This document shows, piece after piece, positions 8,064-16,061 of a stretch of 33,335 bases of DNA. The notes below the pieces were generated by a model. The model made no database searches. It worked only from the letters and a program-made list of their open reading frames with translations, and was not told where the DNA came from. Within the stretch, counting starts at the first letter, position 1; every line of letters begins with the position of its first letter. Source of the DNA: Rhizobiaceae bacterium (GTDB lineage: Bacteria; Pseudomonadota; Alphaproteobacteria; Rhizobiales; Rhizobiaceae). The stretch lies in NCBI GenBank assembly GCA_019635795.1, contig JAHBYV010000025.1:1-33335 (forward strand), in the 5' to 3' direction. The position numbers and the translations under genes are program-made.

Positions 8064-11000
8064 TCAGGCGTGTGCCGGGGCTGTGTGGCCACCTTCCACT
8101 GGCTTGTGCTCGTGCTTGTGCGCCAGGAATGTATAGAACATCGGCACCACGAACAGCGTGAAAAGCGTGCCGACGAGAATGCCAGTGAAGATAACCAGAC
8201 CCATTGAGTAGCGTGCAGCCGCGCCTGCTCCTGCCGCAGTGATAAGCGGTACAACGCCAAGCGCCATAGCGGCAGTGGTCATCAGGATCGGGCGCAGACG
8301 TACCCGTCCAGACGCAATGATTGCCTCTCGGATAGAAAGCCCATGCTCTTCCTGTTGCTGATTAGCGAATTCCACGAGCAAGATACCGTGCTTGGTTATC
8401 AGTCCTACAAGAGTAATGAGGCCAACCTGCGTGTAGATATTCAGTGTGCCTAAACCAAGATTGAGCGGCAGGATTGCGCCGAATATCGAAAGTGGCACCG
8501 CCATCATGATGATCAACGGATCGCGGAAGCTTTCAAACTGCGCCGCGAGGACCAGATAGATCACGATAATAGCCATGATAAACGCGATCAGGATGGTATT
8601 CCCCTGTTCCTTTTCAAGGCGCGACTGGCCGGAGTAGTCAATAAAGAACCCTTCCGGCAGCGTTTCGTTGGCAATTCGCTCCAGTTCTGCCAGCCCGTCG
8701 CCGGTCGTGATGCCGGGCAGCGGAAGCGCCGAAATGGTGGCTGAATTGAGCTGGTTGAACTGTTCGATAGCCGCTGGAGATGCATTGGTGGTGATGCTCA
8801 CAACAGCCGACAGCGGCACCATCTCGCCAGTATCGCTACGCACAAAAAGCTCGCCCAACCTTGAGGGATTGTTCCGATACTCCTGCGGCATCTGCATGAT
8901 GACGTCATAGCTGTCGGAATCACGGTCGAACTTCGAAATCTCACCGTCGCCGACCAGCAAGCTCATCGTGCGTCCAATATCTGCAATCGGAATATTCAAA
9001 GCTGCCGCGCGATCACGATCAACCGTGACTGTAACCTGCGGCGTGTCGTAAGACATCGAGTTCTGGACGACGATGAATTTGCCCGAGGCTTGCGCCTTCT
9101 GCTTGATTTCATCTGCTGTCTCGAACACGCGAGAAGCGTCCCCGGTCGTGCGCACAACCATGGTAATTGGCAGCCCGCCGCCCGCACCAGGAAGTGTTGG
9201 AGGCGCGAAAACGAATGCTTCAGTGCCCGCAACGCTCGAAAGCCTGCCCTGTATTTCTTCCTGCAATTGCTTGGAAGAGCGCGTGCGTTCTGCCCAATCC
9301 TTAAAAGCAAAGCCGACAAACCCCTGGTTCGTGGCCCCACTGGCGAAAGCAACGACCGAGAAAATCGCGCGGGTTTCAGGAATATCCGAAACCAGTTGGG
9401 TGATCTGCTTCACATAGGTCTCGGTGTAATCGGATGTCGCATAATTCGGCGCATTCACAATCGCCATCAGGAAGCCTTGATCTTCTTCCGGGGCAAGTTC
9501 CGTTGATGTTTTCATGAACATGAAACCCGTCGCACCAACCAGGGTAATAACGATGGCGAGAATGACGAGCCGCATGTTCAGCGCGCCTGTCACCATGCGT
9601 TCGTATACGCGCTCGACGCGTTCGAAGGCATTATCCACAAAGCGCTGGAAACGTCCGGGCTCACCACCTTTCAGGATGCGAGCTGACATCATGGGCGTAA
9701 CGGTCAGAGCCACCAAACCTGAAATGACAACGGCCCCTGCGAGCGTGAAAGCGAATTCGCGGAAAAGCGCGCCTGTTAGCCCGCCAATGAATGCTAGGGG
9801 TGCAAAAACGGCAGCAAGCGTAATCGTCATAGCGATGACCGGAGCCGATATTTCCCGCATTCCGTTAAATGCGGCCTGCATAGGCGTCATGTGGTCATGT
9901 TCCATGTGGCGATGAATATTTTCCACCACCACAATCGCATCGTCCACGACGAGACCGATTGCCAGAACCATCGCGAGAAGCGACAGCAGATTGATCGAAT
10001 AGCCCATGAAGTAGAGTACGAAGCACACGCCTACAAGCGAGAGCGGGATTGTCAGGATCGGCATAAGCACCGAGCGGAACGAGCCAAGGAAGAGGAGGAT
10101 CACCAGAACGACGATCAAGACGGCTTCGCCGATGGTCTTGAAGACTTCGTCGATGGAAGCGCTGATCTGCTCGGTGGAATCGTAAACAATCTCCATTGAC
10201 ATGCCCTGCGGCAATGTTGCCTGCACGTTTGCGACTTCTTTGGTCACGTCTTCAGCCACATTCAGCGGGTTTGCCGCTGGAGTGGGGAAGATGCCAAGGA
10301 AAATGCCCGGCTTGCCGTTGAAGCTGACGCGCGCATCGGTGTTTTCCGCTGCGAGTTCGACCTTCGCCACGTCTCCGAGACGAACAACATTGCCTTCCGT
10401 CGTGCGTAGCGGAAGCTGCGCGAAGCCTTCAGGCGTTTGCAATGTGGATTTGACGGTGATTGTGTGAACCACAAATTCGTTCTGCGTATTGCCGGGCGCG
10501 GACAGGAAGTTCGCGTTGCTGATCGCGGCAAGTACTTCAGATGCCGTCAGACCGCGTGCGGCAAGCGCGACGGGATCGACGCGAACCCGCATGGAGTATT
10601 TTGCAGCGCCGAGTATTTGCGCATCAGCGACGCCTTCAACCGTAGACATACGTGGACGTATCACGCGCTCAATATATTCGGTGATCTGTTCCGGCGTCAT
10701 ATTCGGGTTCTGAAGCGTGATGTACATCAGCGCGAACTGTTCGCCGGTGCCTTTCACGATCACCGGATCCTGCGCATCGTCGGGCAACTGGCCGCGAACA
10801 CCCTGAACCTTGGAGAGTACCTCAGTTACAGCTACGTCAGGGTTTGCTCCAAGTTTCATCTGGACAGTGACAACGCTGACGGATGAACGCGAAGAGGATG
10901 TGACGTAATCGACGTTTTCGGTTGAGGATACTGCCCGCGCAATAGGTGCTGTGATGAAGCCCTGAATCAAATCCGCGCTTGCGCCGGGATAGGCGGTCGT

Positions 11001-11141
11001 AATCGTCACGACCGTCTCATCTACCTTGGGGTACTGGCGGATTGGAAGCTGGAAAATGCTCTGCAAGCCCAGCAGCATGATGAGGAGCGCAAGGACGGTT
11101 GTGAAAACCGGCCTGCGAATGAAGAAATCAGAAAAACTCAT
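8064..11141 (-). CDS. RND-family efflux pump inner-membrane subunit (HAE1/MexI-AcrB type)
   Basis: The 1025-residue length is typical of proton-driven tripartite drug exporters. The protein starts with the family opening MSFSDFFIRRPVFTTVLALLIMLLGL and shows two large periplasmic loops and twelve expected membrane helices. The TM4 motif GLVVDDAIVVVENIHRH carries the paired Asp residues of the proton relay, and the TM11-12 region contains LITLVGLITKHGILLVEFANQ. It overlaps the upstream membrane-fusion gene by 4 nt (ATGA), so the two are coupled. No outer-membrane channel gene is present, so it presumably uses a TolC-like partner encoded elsewhere. The substrate is not predictable from sequence; drugs, dyes or metabolites are all possible. 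It resembles the MexHI branch by eye. Confidence 0.95.
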   Translation of the reverse strand: MSFSDFFIRRPVFTTVLALLIMLLGLQSIFQLPIRQYPKVDETVVTITTAYPGASADLIQGFITAPIARAVSSTENVDYVTSSSRSSVSVVTVQMKLGANPDVAVTEVLSKVQGVRGQLPDDAQDPVIVKGTGEQFALMYITLQNPNMTPEQITEYIERVIRPRMSTVEGVADAQILGAAKYSMRVRVDPVALAARGLTASEVLAAISNANFLSAPGNTQNEFVVHTITVKSTLQTPEGFAQLPLRTTEGNVVRLGDVAKVELAAENTDARVSFNGKPGIFLGIFPTPAANPLNVAEDVTKEVANVQATLPQGMSMEIVYDSTEQISASIDEVFKTIGEAVLIVVLVILLFLGSFRSVLMPILTIPLSLVGVCFVLYFMGYSINLLSLLAMVLAIGLVVDDAIVVVENIHRHMEHDHMTPMQAAFNGMREISAPVIAMTITLAAVFAPLAFIGGLTGALFREFAFTLAGAVVISGLVALTVTPMMSARILKGGEPGRFQRFVDNAFERVERVYERMVTGALNMRLVILAIVITLVGATGFMFMKTSTELAPEEDQGFLMAIVNAPNYATSDYTETYVKQITQLVSDIPETRAIFSVVAFASGATNQGFVGFAFKDWAERTRSSKQLQEEIQGRLSSVAGTEAFVFAPPTLPGAGGGLPITMVVRTTGDASRVFETADEIKQKAQASGKFIVVQNSMSYDTPQVTVTVDRDRAAALNIPIADIGRTMSLLVGDGEISKFDRDSDSYDVIMQMPQEYRNNPSRLGELFVRSDTGEMVPLSAVVSITTNASPAAIEQFNQLNSATISALPLPGITTGDGLAELERIANETLPEGFFIDYSGQSRLEKEQGNTILIAFIMAIIVIYLVLAAQFESFRDPLIIMMAVPLSIFGAILPLNLGLGTLNIYTQVGLITLVGLITKHGILLVEFANQQQEEHGLSIREAIIASGRVRLRPILMTTAAMALGVVPLITAAGAGAAARYSMGLVIFTGILVGTLFTLFVVPMFYTFLAHKHEHKPVEGGHTAPAHA

Positions 11142-12325
11142 TGGGCCACGCCCCCTTCATTGAGGGTGATGGTGTTGTCGATCTTGACCGGAGCGCCGTT
11201 CGAAAGGCGGTTCTGACCGGCAGTCACCACAATATCGCCCGCCTTGAGACCCGAAACGACCTCGATCGAACCTTCAGAGCGCTTCCCGGTTTGCACAAAC
11301 ACCTGCACGGCCACGAGATCGGGTTGTTTTGCCTCATCCGCTTTCGGCGCATCGGTCGCAGGCGCGGTCGCGCCTTCGGGCTTTTGCTCAGCAGGCTGCT
11401 TTGCCTCTGCGGCCGGGCGCACAACATAGGCGTAATCCCCGTAAAGGCTGGTTACGACCGCTGTCTGACCTACTGCAATCACGTTTGGCTGCTCATCGAG
11501 CAGAACGCGCACCTGCACGAACTGGCCGGGTGTCAGCCTACCGTCGGGGTTCGAGACTTCGCCACGCACCGATACGAGACGGCTTGAAGGATCAACGCGC
11601 GGATCAATACCTGTGACCTTGCCGGTGAAACTCAGTTGCGTGTCGCGCGGGCCGAGGCGGATCGCCTGGCCGATTTTCAGATCAGCAAGCTGCTGTTCCG
11701 GCAGGGTGAAATCGACGCGCATTGTGTCGAGGTCTTGCAGGGTAACAACCGTGGTTCCAGGCTGCAAAAACTGACCGTCATCCACACGGGGAATACCGAC
11801 AGTGCCGGAGAAGGGTGCTTTCAACTGCTTCTGATCGAGAATGGCCTGCAAGCGGTTCACCTGCGCCTCTGATGCGCTTGCCGCGGCGCGAGCCTCGTCG
11901 AGAGTTGACTGGGAGCCAACGCCGCGCTGCTGCAATTCGAGCGCACGATTGAGAACAAGCTGGTTGTTGGCGGCAGTCGCCCTTCCCGCTTCCAGGTCAG
12001 CCCTTTCAACAGCATCGTCAAGCTGCACGAGGATTTGCCCCGCCTGGACCTTTTCATTTGCCTTGAACAGAATGTCCTTCACGATGCCGGTGGTTTCGAC
12101 CGTGAGGTTGACGCCCTGATTGGCGTTTACCGTGCCGAGAGCCTCAAGCTCGGGCGTCCAGCTTGTTTCCTTCACTTCCTGCGTGGAAACAGTGACGAGC
12201 GGACGCGGCATATTGGCGAAGTAATCCGCAATCGCCTTATCGCGCATGAAGTTGAAGCCAACGATACCGGCCACGACGAGGCCGACGAGTAAAAGCAGCA
12301 AGGCTGCGATAAAAAAGCGCTTCAC
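11138..12325 (-). CDS. RND efflux periplasmic adaptor (membrane-fusion protein)
   Basis: This adaptor links the RND pump to an outer-membrane channel. It has one N-terminal membrane anchor (FFIAALLLLLVGLVVAGIVGF), a lipoyl half-motif (GIVKDILFKANEKVQAGQILVQLDD), a coiled-coil hairpin (about ERADLEAGRATAANN to RLQAILDQKQ), the returning lipoyl half (APFSGTVGIPRVDDGQFLQPG) and a beta-barrel domain. I prefer the GTG at 12325 because GAGGA lies 5 nt upstream; a TTG at 12346 would add seven residues (402 total) but has no ribosome-binding site. A low-complexity Ala/Pro/Lys/Glu insertion of ~33 residues (bases about 11318-11416) interrupts the C-terminal part. It is first in the operon with the pump and divergent from the TetR gene. 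Confidence 0.9.
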   Translation of the reverse strand: MKRFFIAALLLLLVGLVVAGIVGFNFMRDKAIADYFANMPRPLVTVSTQEVKETSWTPELEALGTVNANQGVNLTVETTGIVKDILFKANEKVQAGQILVQLDDAVERADLEAGRATAANNQLVLNRALELQQRGVGSQSTLDEARAAASASEAQVNRLQAILDQKQLKAPFSGTVGIPRVDDGQFLQPGTTVVTLQDLDTMRVDFTLPEQQLADLKIGQAIRLGPRDTQLSFTGKVTGIDPRVDPSSRLVSVRGEVSNPDGRLTPGQFVQVRVLLDEQPNVIAVGQTAVVTSLYGDYAYVVRPAAEAKQPAEQKPEGATAPATDAPKADEAKQPDLVAVQVFVQTGKRSEGSIEVVSGLKAGDIVVTAGQNRLSNGAPVKIDNTITLNEGGVAQ

Positions 12326-12382
12326 GATGTCCTCGCGGAATTTCAATCAGGAAATTTGTTCAGGGTAGGCTTGAATGCCGTT

Positions 12383-12411
12383 CCTATATACGGAGATTTA
12401 TTAAATGGCAA
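12383..12411 (-). promoter_or_regulatory. Candidate sigma-70-type promoter of the RND operon
   Basis: On the minus strand TTGCCA (12406-12411) is spaced 17 nt from TATAGG (12383-12388), upstream of the adaptor gene. The TetR-type operator lies 10 nt upstream of the -35 box. The match is read by eye only. Confidence 0.45.
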
Positions 12412-12420
12412 TGAAGACTA

Positions 12421-12436
12421 TACCGTCTGGACGGTA
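12421..12436. promoter_or_regulatory. TetR-type operator in the divergent efflux promoter region
   Basis: TACCGTCTGGACGGTA has perfect 7-bp arms around a 2-bp centre. It is the typical size and shape of a TetR-family site, and lies between the divergent RND adaptor and tetR genes, 8 nt before the first possible tetR ATG. It probably mediates autorepression and control of the pump. TATACC at 12419-12424, a possible tetR -10 box, overlaps it. Confidence 0.7.
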
Positions 12437-12444
12437 CTGTAAAG

Positions 12445-13038
12445 ATGGGTTATCTTGTCAGTATGATGTCACCAGTCTTTCCCGTAAAAATGAACGCCCG
12501 TGACAAGATTCTCGCCGCTGCAAGCGAGATTTCTTTCGAAAACGGGGCGGCCAATCTTTCGCTGGATGCTGTGGCTGCCCGGGCTGGCGTTTCCAAGGGT
12601 GGACTGCTGTACCATTTCCCCAACAAGGCGGCCTTGATGCGGTCAATGGTGGAGGCGTTCATTGATCAGGCCGAAGCCAGCCTTGATGAAACCGTTGGCC
12701 GTGGTGGAAATTTGCTATCAGCGCTGGTCTGTCTGACTGGCACTGAGTGTCAGAAGCCTACCCCCGGCGCCGCGGGTGTGCTTGCGGCAATAGCGGAAGA
12801 TCCAGATTTTTTGAAGCCTATAAAGGATTTCAAGCGCCGCTTGCTGGACAGGCTCTTTAAAAATGCCGAAAGCTCGGACGATGTGCTGCTGATATTTTTG
12901 GCTGCGGAAGGGTTGCGTAGCTTGAAGTTGTTCGAATTCGATGTTCTTACCGCTGAGGAGCAGGAGAGGGCGTTGAACGTCATGCTGGCGCGTGCAGAGG
13001 CTATCCGAAATTCCGGTGCTCCCGCTGCCTCTTCATAA
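12445..13038 (+). CDS. TetR/AcrR-family regulator of the adjacent RND pump
   Basis: Up to 197 residues. The N-terminal helix-turn-helix is clear: RDKILAAASEISFENGAANLSLDAVAARAGVSKGGLLYHFPNKAALM. The C-terminal ligand-binding half is variable, as usual (residues ~70-197, with a SLKLFEFDVLTAEEQERAL dimer-helix-like end). It is divergent from the efflux operon with a palindromic operator between them, which argues that it represses the pump. The start is uncertain: ATG at 12445, 12463 or 12490 are all in frame. The 12490 start (MNARDKIL) fits family length best, but none has a good ribosome-binding site. Confidence 0.88.
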   Translation: MGYLVSMMSPVFPVKMNARDKILAAASEISFENGAANLSLDAVAARAGVSKGGLLYHFPNKAALMRSMVEAFIDQAEASLDETVGRGGNLLSALVCLTGTECQKPTPGAAGVLAAIAEDPDFLKPIKDFKRRLLDRLFKNAESSDDVLLIFLAAEGLRSLKLFEFDVLTAEEQERALNVMLARAEAIRNSGAPAASS

Positions 13039-13068
13039 CGCCGACCTCACAAAATAGCCATTCTCTTG

Positions 13069-13099
13069 CACCAAATGTAAAATCCTGTAACCTTTGGTG
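13069..13099. repeat. Inverted repeat in the tetR-sbp gap
   Basis: CACCAAA (13069-13075) and TTTGGTG (13093-13099) form a 7-bp inverted repeat around a 17-nt spacer, 30 nt after the tetR stop. It may be a weak terminator or part of the sbp regulatory region. No U-tract follows. Confidence 0.35.
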
Positions 13100-13223
13100 A
13101 GCCATATAGATCGATGGATTGATCTTTGGCGGTGTCAGGTGCGCGTTTAACACGGAAATTTGGGTTTAATTTTCTTGAGGGGCCGGAAGCTTGGAACAAA
13201 ATTGCAAGCCATAATCACGACTA

Positions 13224-13235
13224 ACTCTATAGAGT
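13224..13235. promoter_or_regulatory. 12-bp palindrome upstream of sbp, candidate operator
   Basis: ACTCTATAGAGT is a perfect 12-bp palindrome 25 nt before the sbp ATG, where a repressor would block transcription or initiation. The ribosome-binding site AAGGAGG (13247-13253) follows, 7 nt before the ATG. No matching element was seen upstream of cysP. The cognate regulator is unknown. Confidence 0.4.
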
Positions 13236-13260
13236 AACGTGAATTCAAGGAGGCAGTTTC

Positions 13261-14286
13261 ATGTTCAACAGACGCAGCTTGCTCATTACGGCCTTAGTGG
13301 CCAGTACAGCCCAATTTGCAGGATTGGGGTTTGCATTCGCTGACACGACAATCCTCAACGTTTCCTACGATCCAACTCGCGAGCTCTATAAAGAATTCAA
13401 CGCCGCATTTGCGACCAAGTGGAAAGCGGACACTGGCGAGACCATTCACATTCAGGCTTCTCATGGCGGATCAGGCAAGCAGGCCCGTGCTGTTATAGAC
13501 GGGCTGGATGCGGATGTGGTTACGCTGGCGCTTGAAAGTGACATCAATGCCATCGTCGAAAAGTCAGGCAAGATTGCAGCCGATTGGCGCAAGCGCCTGC
13601 CAAACAACTCTGCGCCTTATACCTCGACGATTGTGTTTCTCGTGCGCAAGGGAAACCCGAAAGAAATCAAGGATTGGGGCGACCTGATCAAGGATGGGGT
13701 GGAAGTAATCACGCCAAATCCGAAAACTTCAGGCGGGGCGCGTTGGAATTATCTGGCTGCATGGGCCTGGGCGCACAAGCAATACGCCGGAGATGAGGCA
13801 AAGGTTCGCGACTATATTGCCGAACTCTTCAGGCATGTGCCTGTTCTCGATACTGGCGCACGAGGGTCGACAACTACTTTCGCCCAACGCCAACTTGGCG
13901 ATGTTTTGCTGGCATGGGAGAACGAAGCCTATCTTGTGGGCAAGGAATTCGGCGATGACAATTTCGACATCGTATTTCCGCCGTCATCGATCCTTGCTGA
14001 GCCGCCCATTGCGGTCGTGGACGCAAATGTCGATGCCAAGGGAACGCGCAAGGTTGCCGAGGCCTATCTGAACTATCTCTATTCTGATGAAGGGCAGCAG
14101 ATCGCGGCTAGAAATTTCTATCGGCCATCGAAGCCTGAAGTCGTCGATCCTGAGCTCTTGAAGAAGTTCGAGAAGATCGACCTGATCAGCATTGATGATC
14201 CGGTATTTGGCGGGTGGGCCAAGGCGCAGCCATACCATTTCGGAGATGGTGGCGTGTTCGATCAACTCTACAAGCCGGCGAATTAA
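13261..14286 (+). CDS. sbp: Sulfate-binding periplasmic protein, Sbp type
   Basis: 341 residues. It binds sulfate for the CysTWA permease encoded just downstream. Sequence marks follow E. coli Sbp: ILNVSYDPTRELYKEFNAAF, ASHGGSGKQARAVIDGL, VVTLALESDI, ITPNPKTSGGARWNYLAAWAWA and LLAWENEA. The signal peptide starts MFNRRSLLITALVAS and contains a twin-arginine pair, so export may be by Tat; cleavage is likely after ...GFAFA. A strong ribosome-binding site (AAGGAGG, 7 nt) fixes the start. The stop codon is 2 nt before cysT, so unlike cysP there is no terminator-like hairpin between binding protein and permease. Confidence 0.93.
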   Translation: MFNRRSLLITALVASTAQFAGLGFAFADTTILNVSYDPTRELYKEFNAAFATKWKADTGETIHIQASHGGSGKQARAVIDGLDADVVTLALESDINAIVEKSGKIAADWRKRLPNNSAPYTSTIVFLVRKGNPKEIKDWGDLIKDGVEVITPNPKTSGGARWNYLAAWAWAHKQYAGDEAKVRDYIAELFRHVPVLDTGARGSTTTFAQRQLGDVLLAWENEAYLVGKEFGDDNFDIVFPPSSILAEPPIAVVDANVDAKGTRKVAEAYLNYLYSDEGQQIAARNFYRPSKPEVVDPELLKKFEKIDLISIDDPVFGGWAKAQPYHFGDGGVFDQLYKPAN

Positions 14287-14288
14287 GC

Positions 14289-15143
14289 ATGAGCAATGCC
14301 TCCACCGTATGGCGATTTCGGCAGCCGAGTGTCCTGCCGGGCTTCGGTCTGGCGCTTGGCTTCACCATTGCCTATCTGAGCCTGATTGTACTCATCCCGC
14401 TAAGCGGGGTGGGTGTGCGCGCTGCCGCGCTTGGCTGGGATGGCTTCTGGGCCATGGTGACGGATGAGCGCACAGTGAAGGCATTGCAGGTTTCGTTCGG
14501 AACCTCGCTTATTGCAGCTTTTGTGAATGTGGTATTCGGAACCCTCGTTGCATGGGTTCTGGTAAGGTATCGCTTTCCGGGCAGGCGTCTTATCGATGCA
14601 GCGGTGGACTTGCCTTTCGCTTTGCCGACGGCAGTAGCGGGCATCGCTCTGGCAGCAATTTATGCGCCAAATGGCTGGATAGGCAGTCTGCTCGCTCCTC
14701 TCGGGATAAAGGTGGCATTTACTCCGGTAGGCATTGTTGTTGCTCTTATTTTTGTTGGCCTTCCGTTTGTGGTCCGAACCGTTCAACCCGTTATGGAAGA
14801 GATCGATCGGGATGTCGAAGAAGCAGCAGCAACCCTTGGGGCAAACAGGTTCCAGACAATCACCCGAATTATCCTGCCCAGCCTCACTCCAGCGATTCTT
14901 ACTGGTTTCGGATTGGCGTTTGCGCGCGCAGTTGGGGAATACGGGTCTGTGATCTTCATAGCAGGTAACATTCCCTACGTGTCAGAGATTGCGCCGCTGC
15001 TGATTGTTATCCGGCTTGAAGAGTTCGATTATGCGGGCGCCACGGCGATAGCTGCAATCATGCTGGTGATTTCGTTCTTTATGCTGTTTGCAATCAATCT
15101 GGTTCAAGCCTGGAACCGCCGGAGGTATGGCTATGGTTCTTGA
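14289..15143 (+). CDS. cysT: Sulfate ABC transporter permease CysT/CysU (copy 2)
   Basis: A 284-residue inner-membrane permease with [25 protein letters not shown], the EAA loop [22 protein letters not shown] and [18 protein letters not shown], colinear with copy 1 at 4626-5447. The start ATG at 14289 ([10 protein letters not shown]) is 2 nt after the sbp stop; an upstream extension of the frame would overlap sbp without reason. The 3' end overlaps cysW by 11 nt. Confidence 0.94.
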   Translation: MSNASTVWRFRQPSVLPGFGLALGFTIAYLSLIVLIPLSGVGVRAAALGWDGFWAMVTDERTVKALQVSFGTSLIAAFVNVVFGTLVAWVLVRYRFPGRRLIDAAVDLPFALPTAVAGIALAAIYAPNGWIGSLLAPLGIKVAFTPVGIVVALIFVGLPFVVRTVQPVMEEIDRDVEEAAATLGANRFQTITRIILPSLTPAILTGFGLAFARAVGEYGSVIFIAGNIPYVSEIAPLLIVIRLEEFDYAGATAIAAIMLVISFFMLFAINLVQAWNRRRYGYGS

Positions 15144-16053
15144 GGCCACCGGAGACTTGATGCGCATGGAAGCAGGAGAAAGCAAGGCCAGAGCTGCACT
15201 TCACGGGGGCAAACGCCCAAATCCGGTAAGCGAGAGCACTGGAGCAAAGTTGGCGCTGATTTCCGTTGCCTTGGCGTTTCTTGCACTGGTGCTGCTCTTG
15301 CCGCTGGTCGCGGTTTTCTTCGAAGCTTTCCGCAAGGGGCCTGAAGAGTTTCTGCTCTCGCTCAATGATCCTGATACGTTCGCGGCAATCCGGCTGACAC
15401 TCACGGTTGCGGTGATTGCGGTGCCGCTCAATCTTGTCTTTGGCGTTGTTGCGGCATGGGCGATTGCAAAATTTGAGTTTAAGGGGAAAGCGTTTCTGAC
15501 GACCTTGATCGACCTGCCATTTTCAGTTTCGCCTGTCATTTCCGGCCTTGTTTACATCTTGCTGTTCGGGGCAGGCAGTGTGCTTGGTCCTTGGCTCAAA
15601 AGCTACGGAATAGAAGTCCTGTTTGCTGTGCCGGGAATTGTGCTGGCTACCATGTTCGTGACATTTCCGTTTGTGGCACGCGAATTGATCCCGCTTATGC
15701 AGGAGCAGGGTACGGGTGAGGAAGAGGCGGCGTTGTCTCTTGGAGCGTCAGGCTGGCAGACGTTCTGGTATGTCACCTTGCCAAACATCAAGTGGGGCTT
15801 GCTCTACGGCGTATTGCTCTGCAACGCGCGCGCAATGGGCGAGTTTGGTGCTGTGTCGGTGGTTTCGGGCCACATTCGCGGGCTGACAAACACCATGCCT
15901 CTGCATGTCGAAATTCTCTACAACGAGTATAATTTTGTTGCTGCATTCGCTGTGTCCACCCTGCTGGCAGGCTTGGCGCTGATTACGCTCGTTCTGAAAT
16001 CCATCCTTGAATATCGGTACGGCGATGAGATCGCCGCGAGCAACAAGCACTAG
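15133..16053 (+). CDS. cysW: Sulfate ABC transporter permease CysW (copy 2)
   Basis: A 306-residue permease partner of CysT with [22 protein letters not shown], the EAA loop [22 protein letters not shown] and [30 protein letters not shown]. The ATG at 15133 is chosen because GGAGG lies 7 nt upstream; an in-frame ATG at 15127 is too close to that site. The N-terminus carries about 35 polar residues ([22 protein letters not shown]...), longer than in copy 1. It overlaps cysT by 11 nt and is 8 nt before cysA. Confidence 0.94.
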   Translation: MVLEATGDLMRMEAGESKARAALHGGKRPNPVSESTGAKLALISVALAFLALVLLLPLVAVFFEAFRKGPEEFLLSLNDPDTFAAIRLTLTVAVIAVPLNLVFGVVAAWAIAKFEFKGKAFLTTLIDLPFSVSPVISGLVYILLFGAGSVLGPWLKSYGIEVLFAVPGIVLATMFVTFPFVARELIPLMQEQGTGEEEAALSLGASGWQTFWYVTLPNIKWGLLYGVLLCNARAMGEFGAVSVVSGHIRGLTNTMPLHVEILYNEYNFVAAFAVSTLLAGLALITLVLKSILEYRYGDEIAASNKH

Positions 16054-16061
16054 GATCTGCA

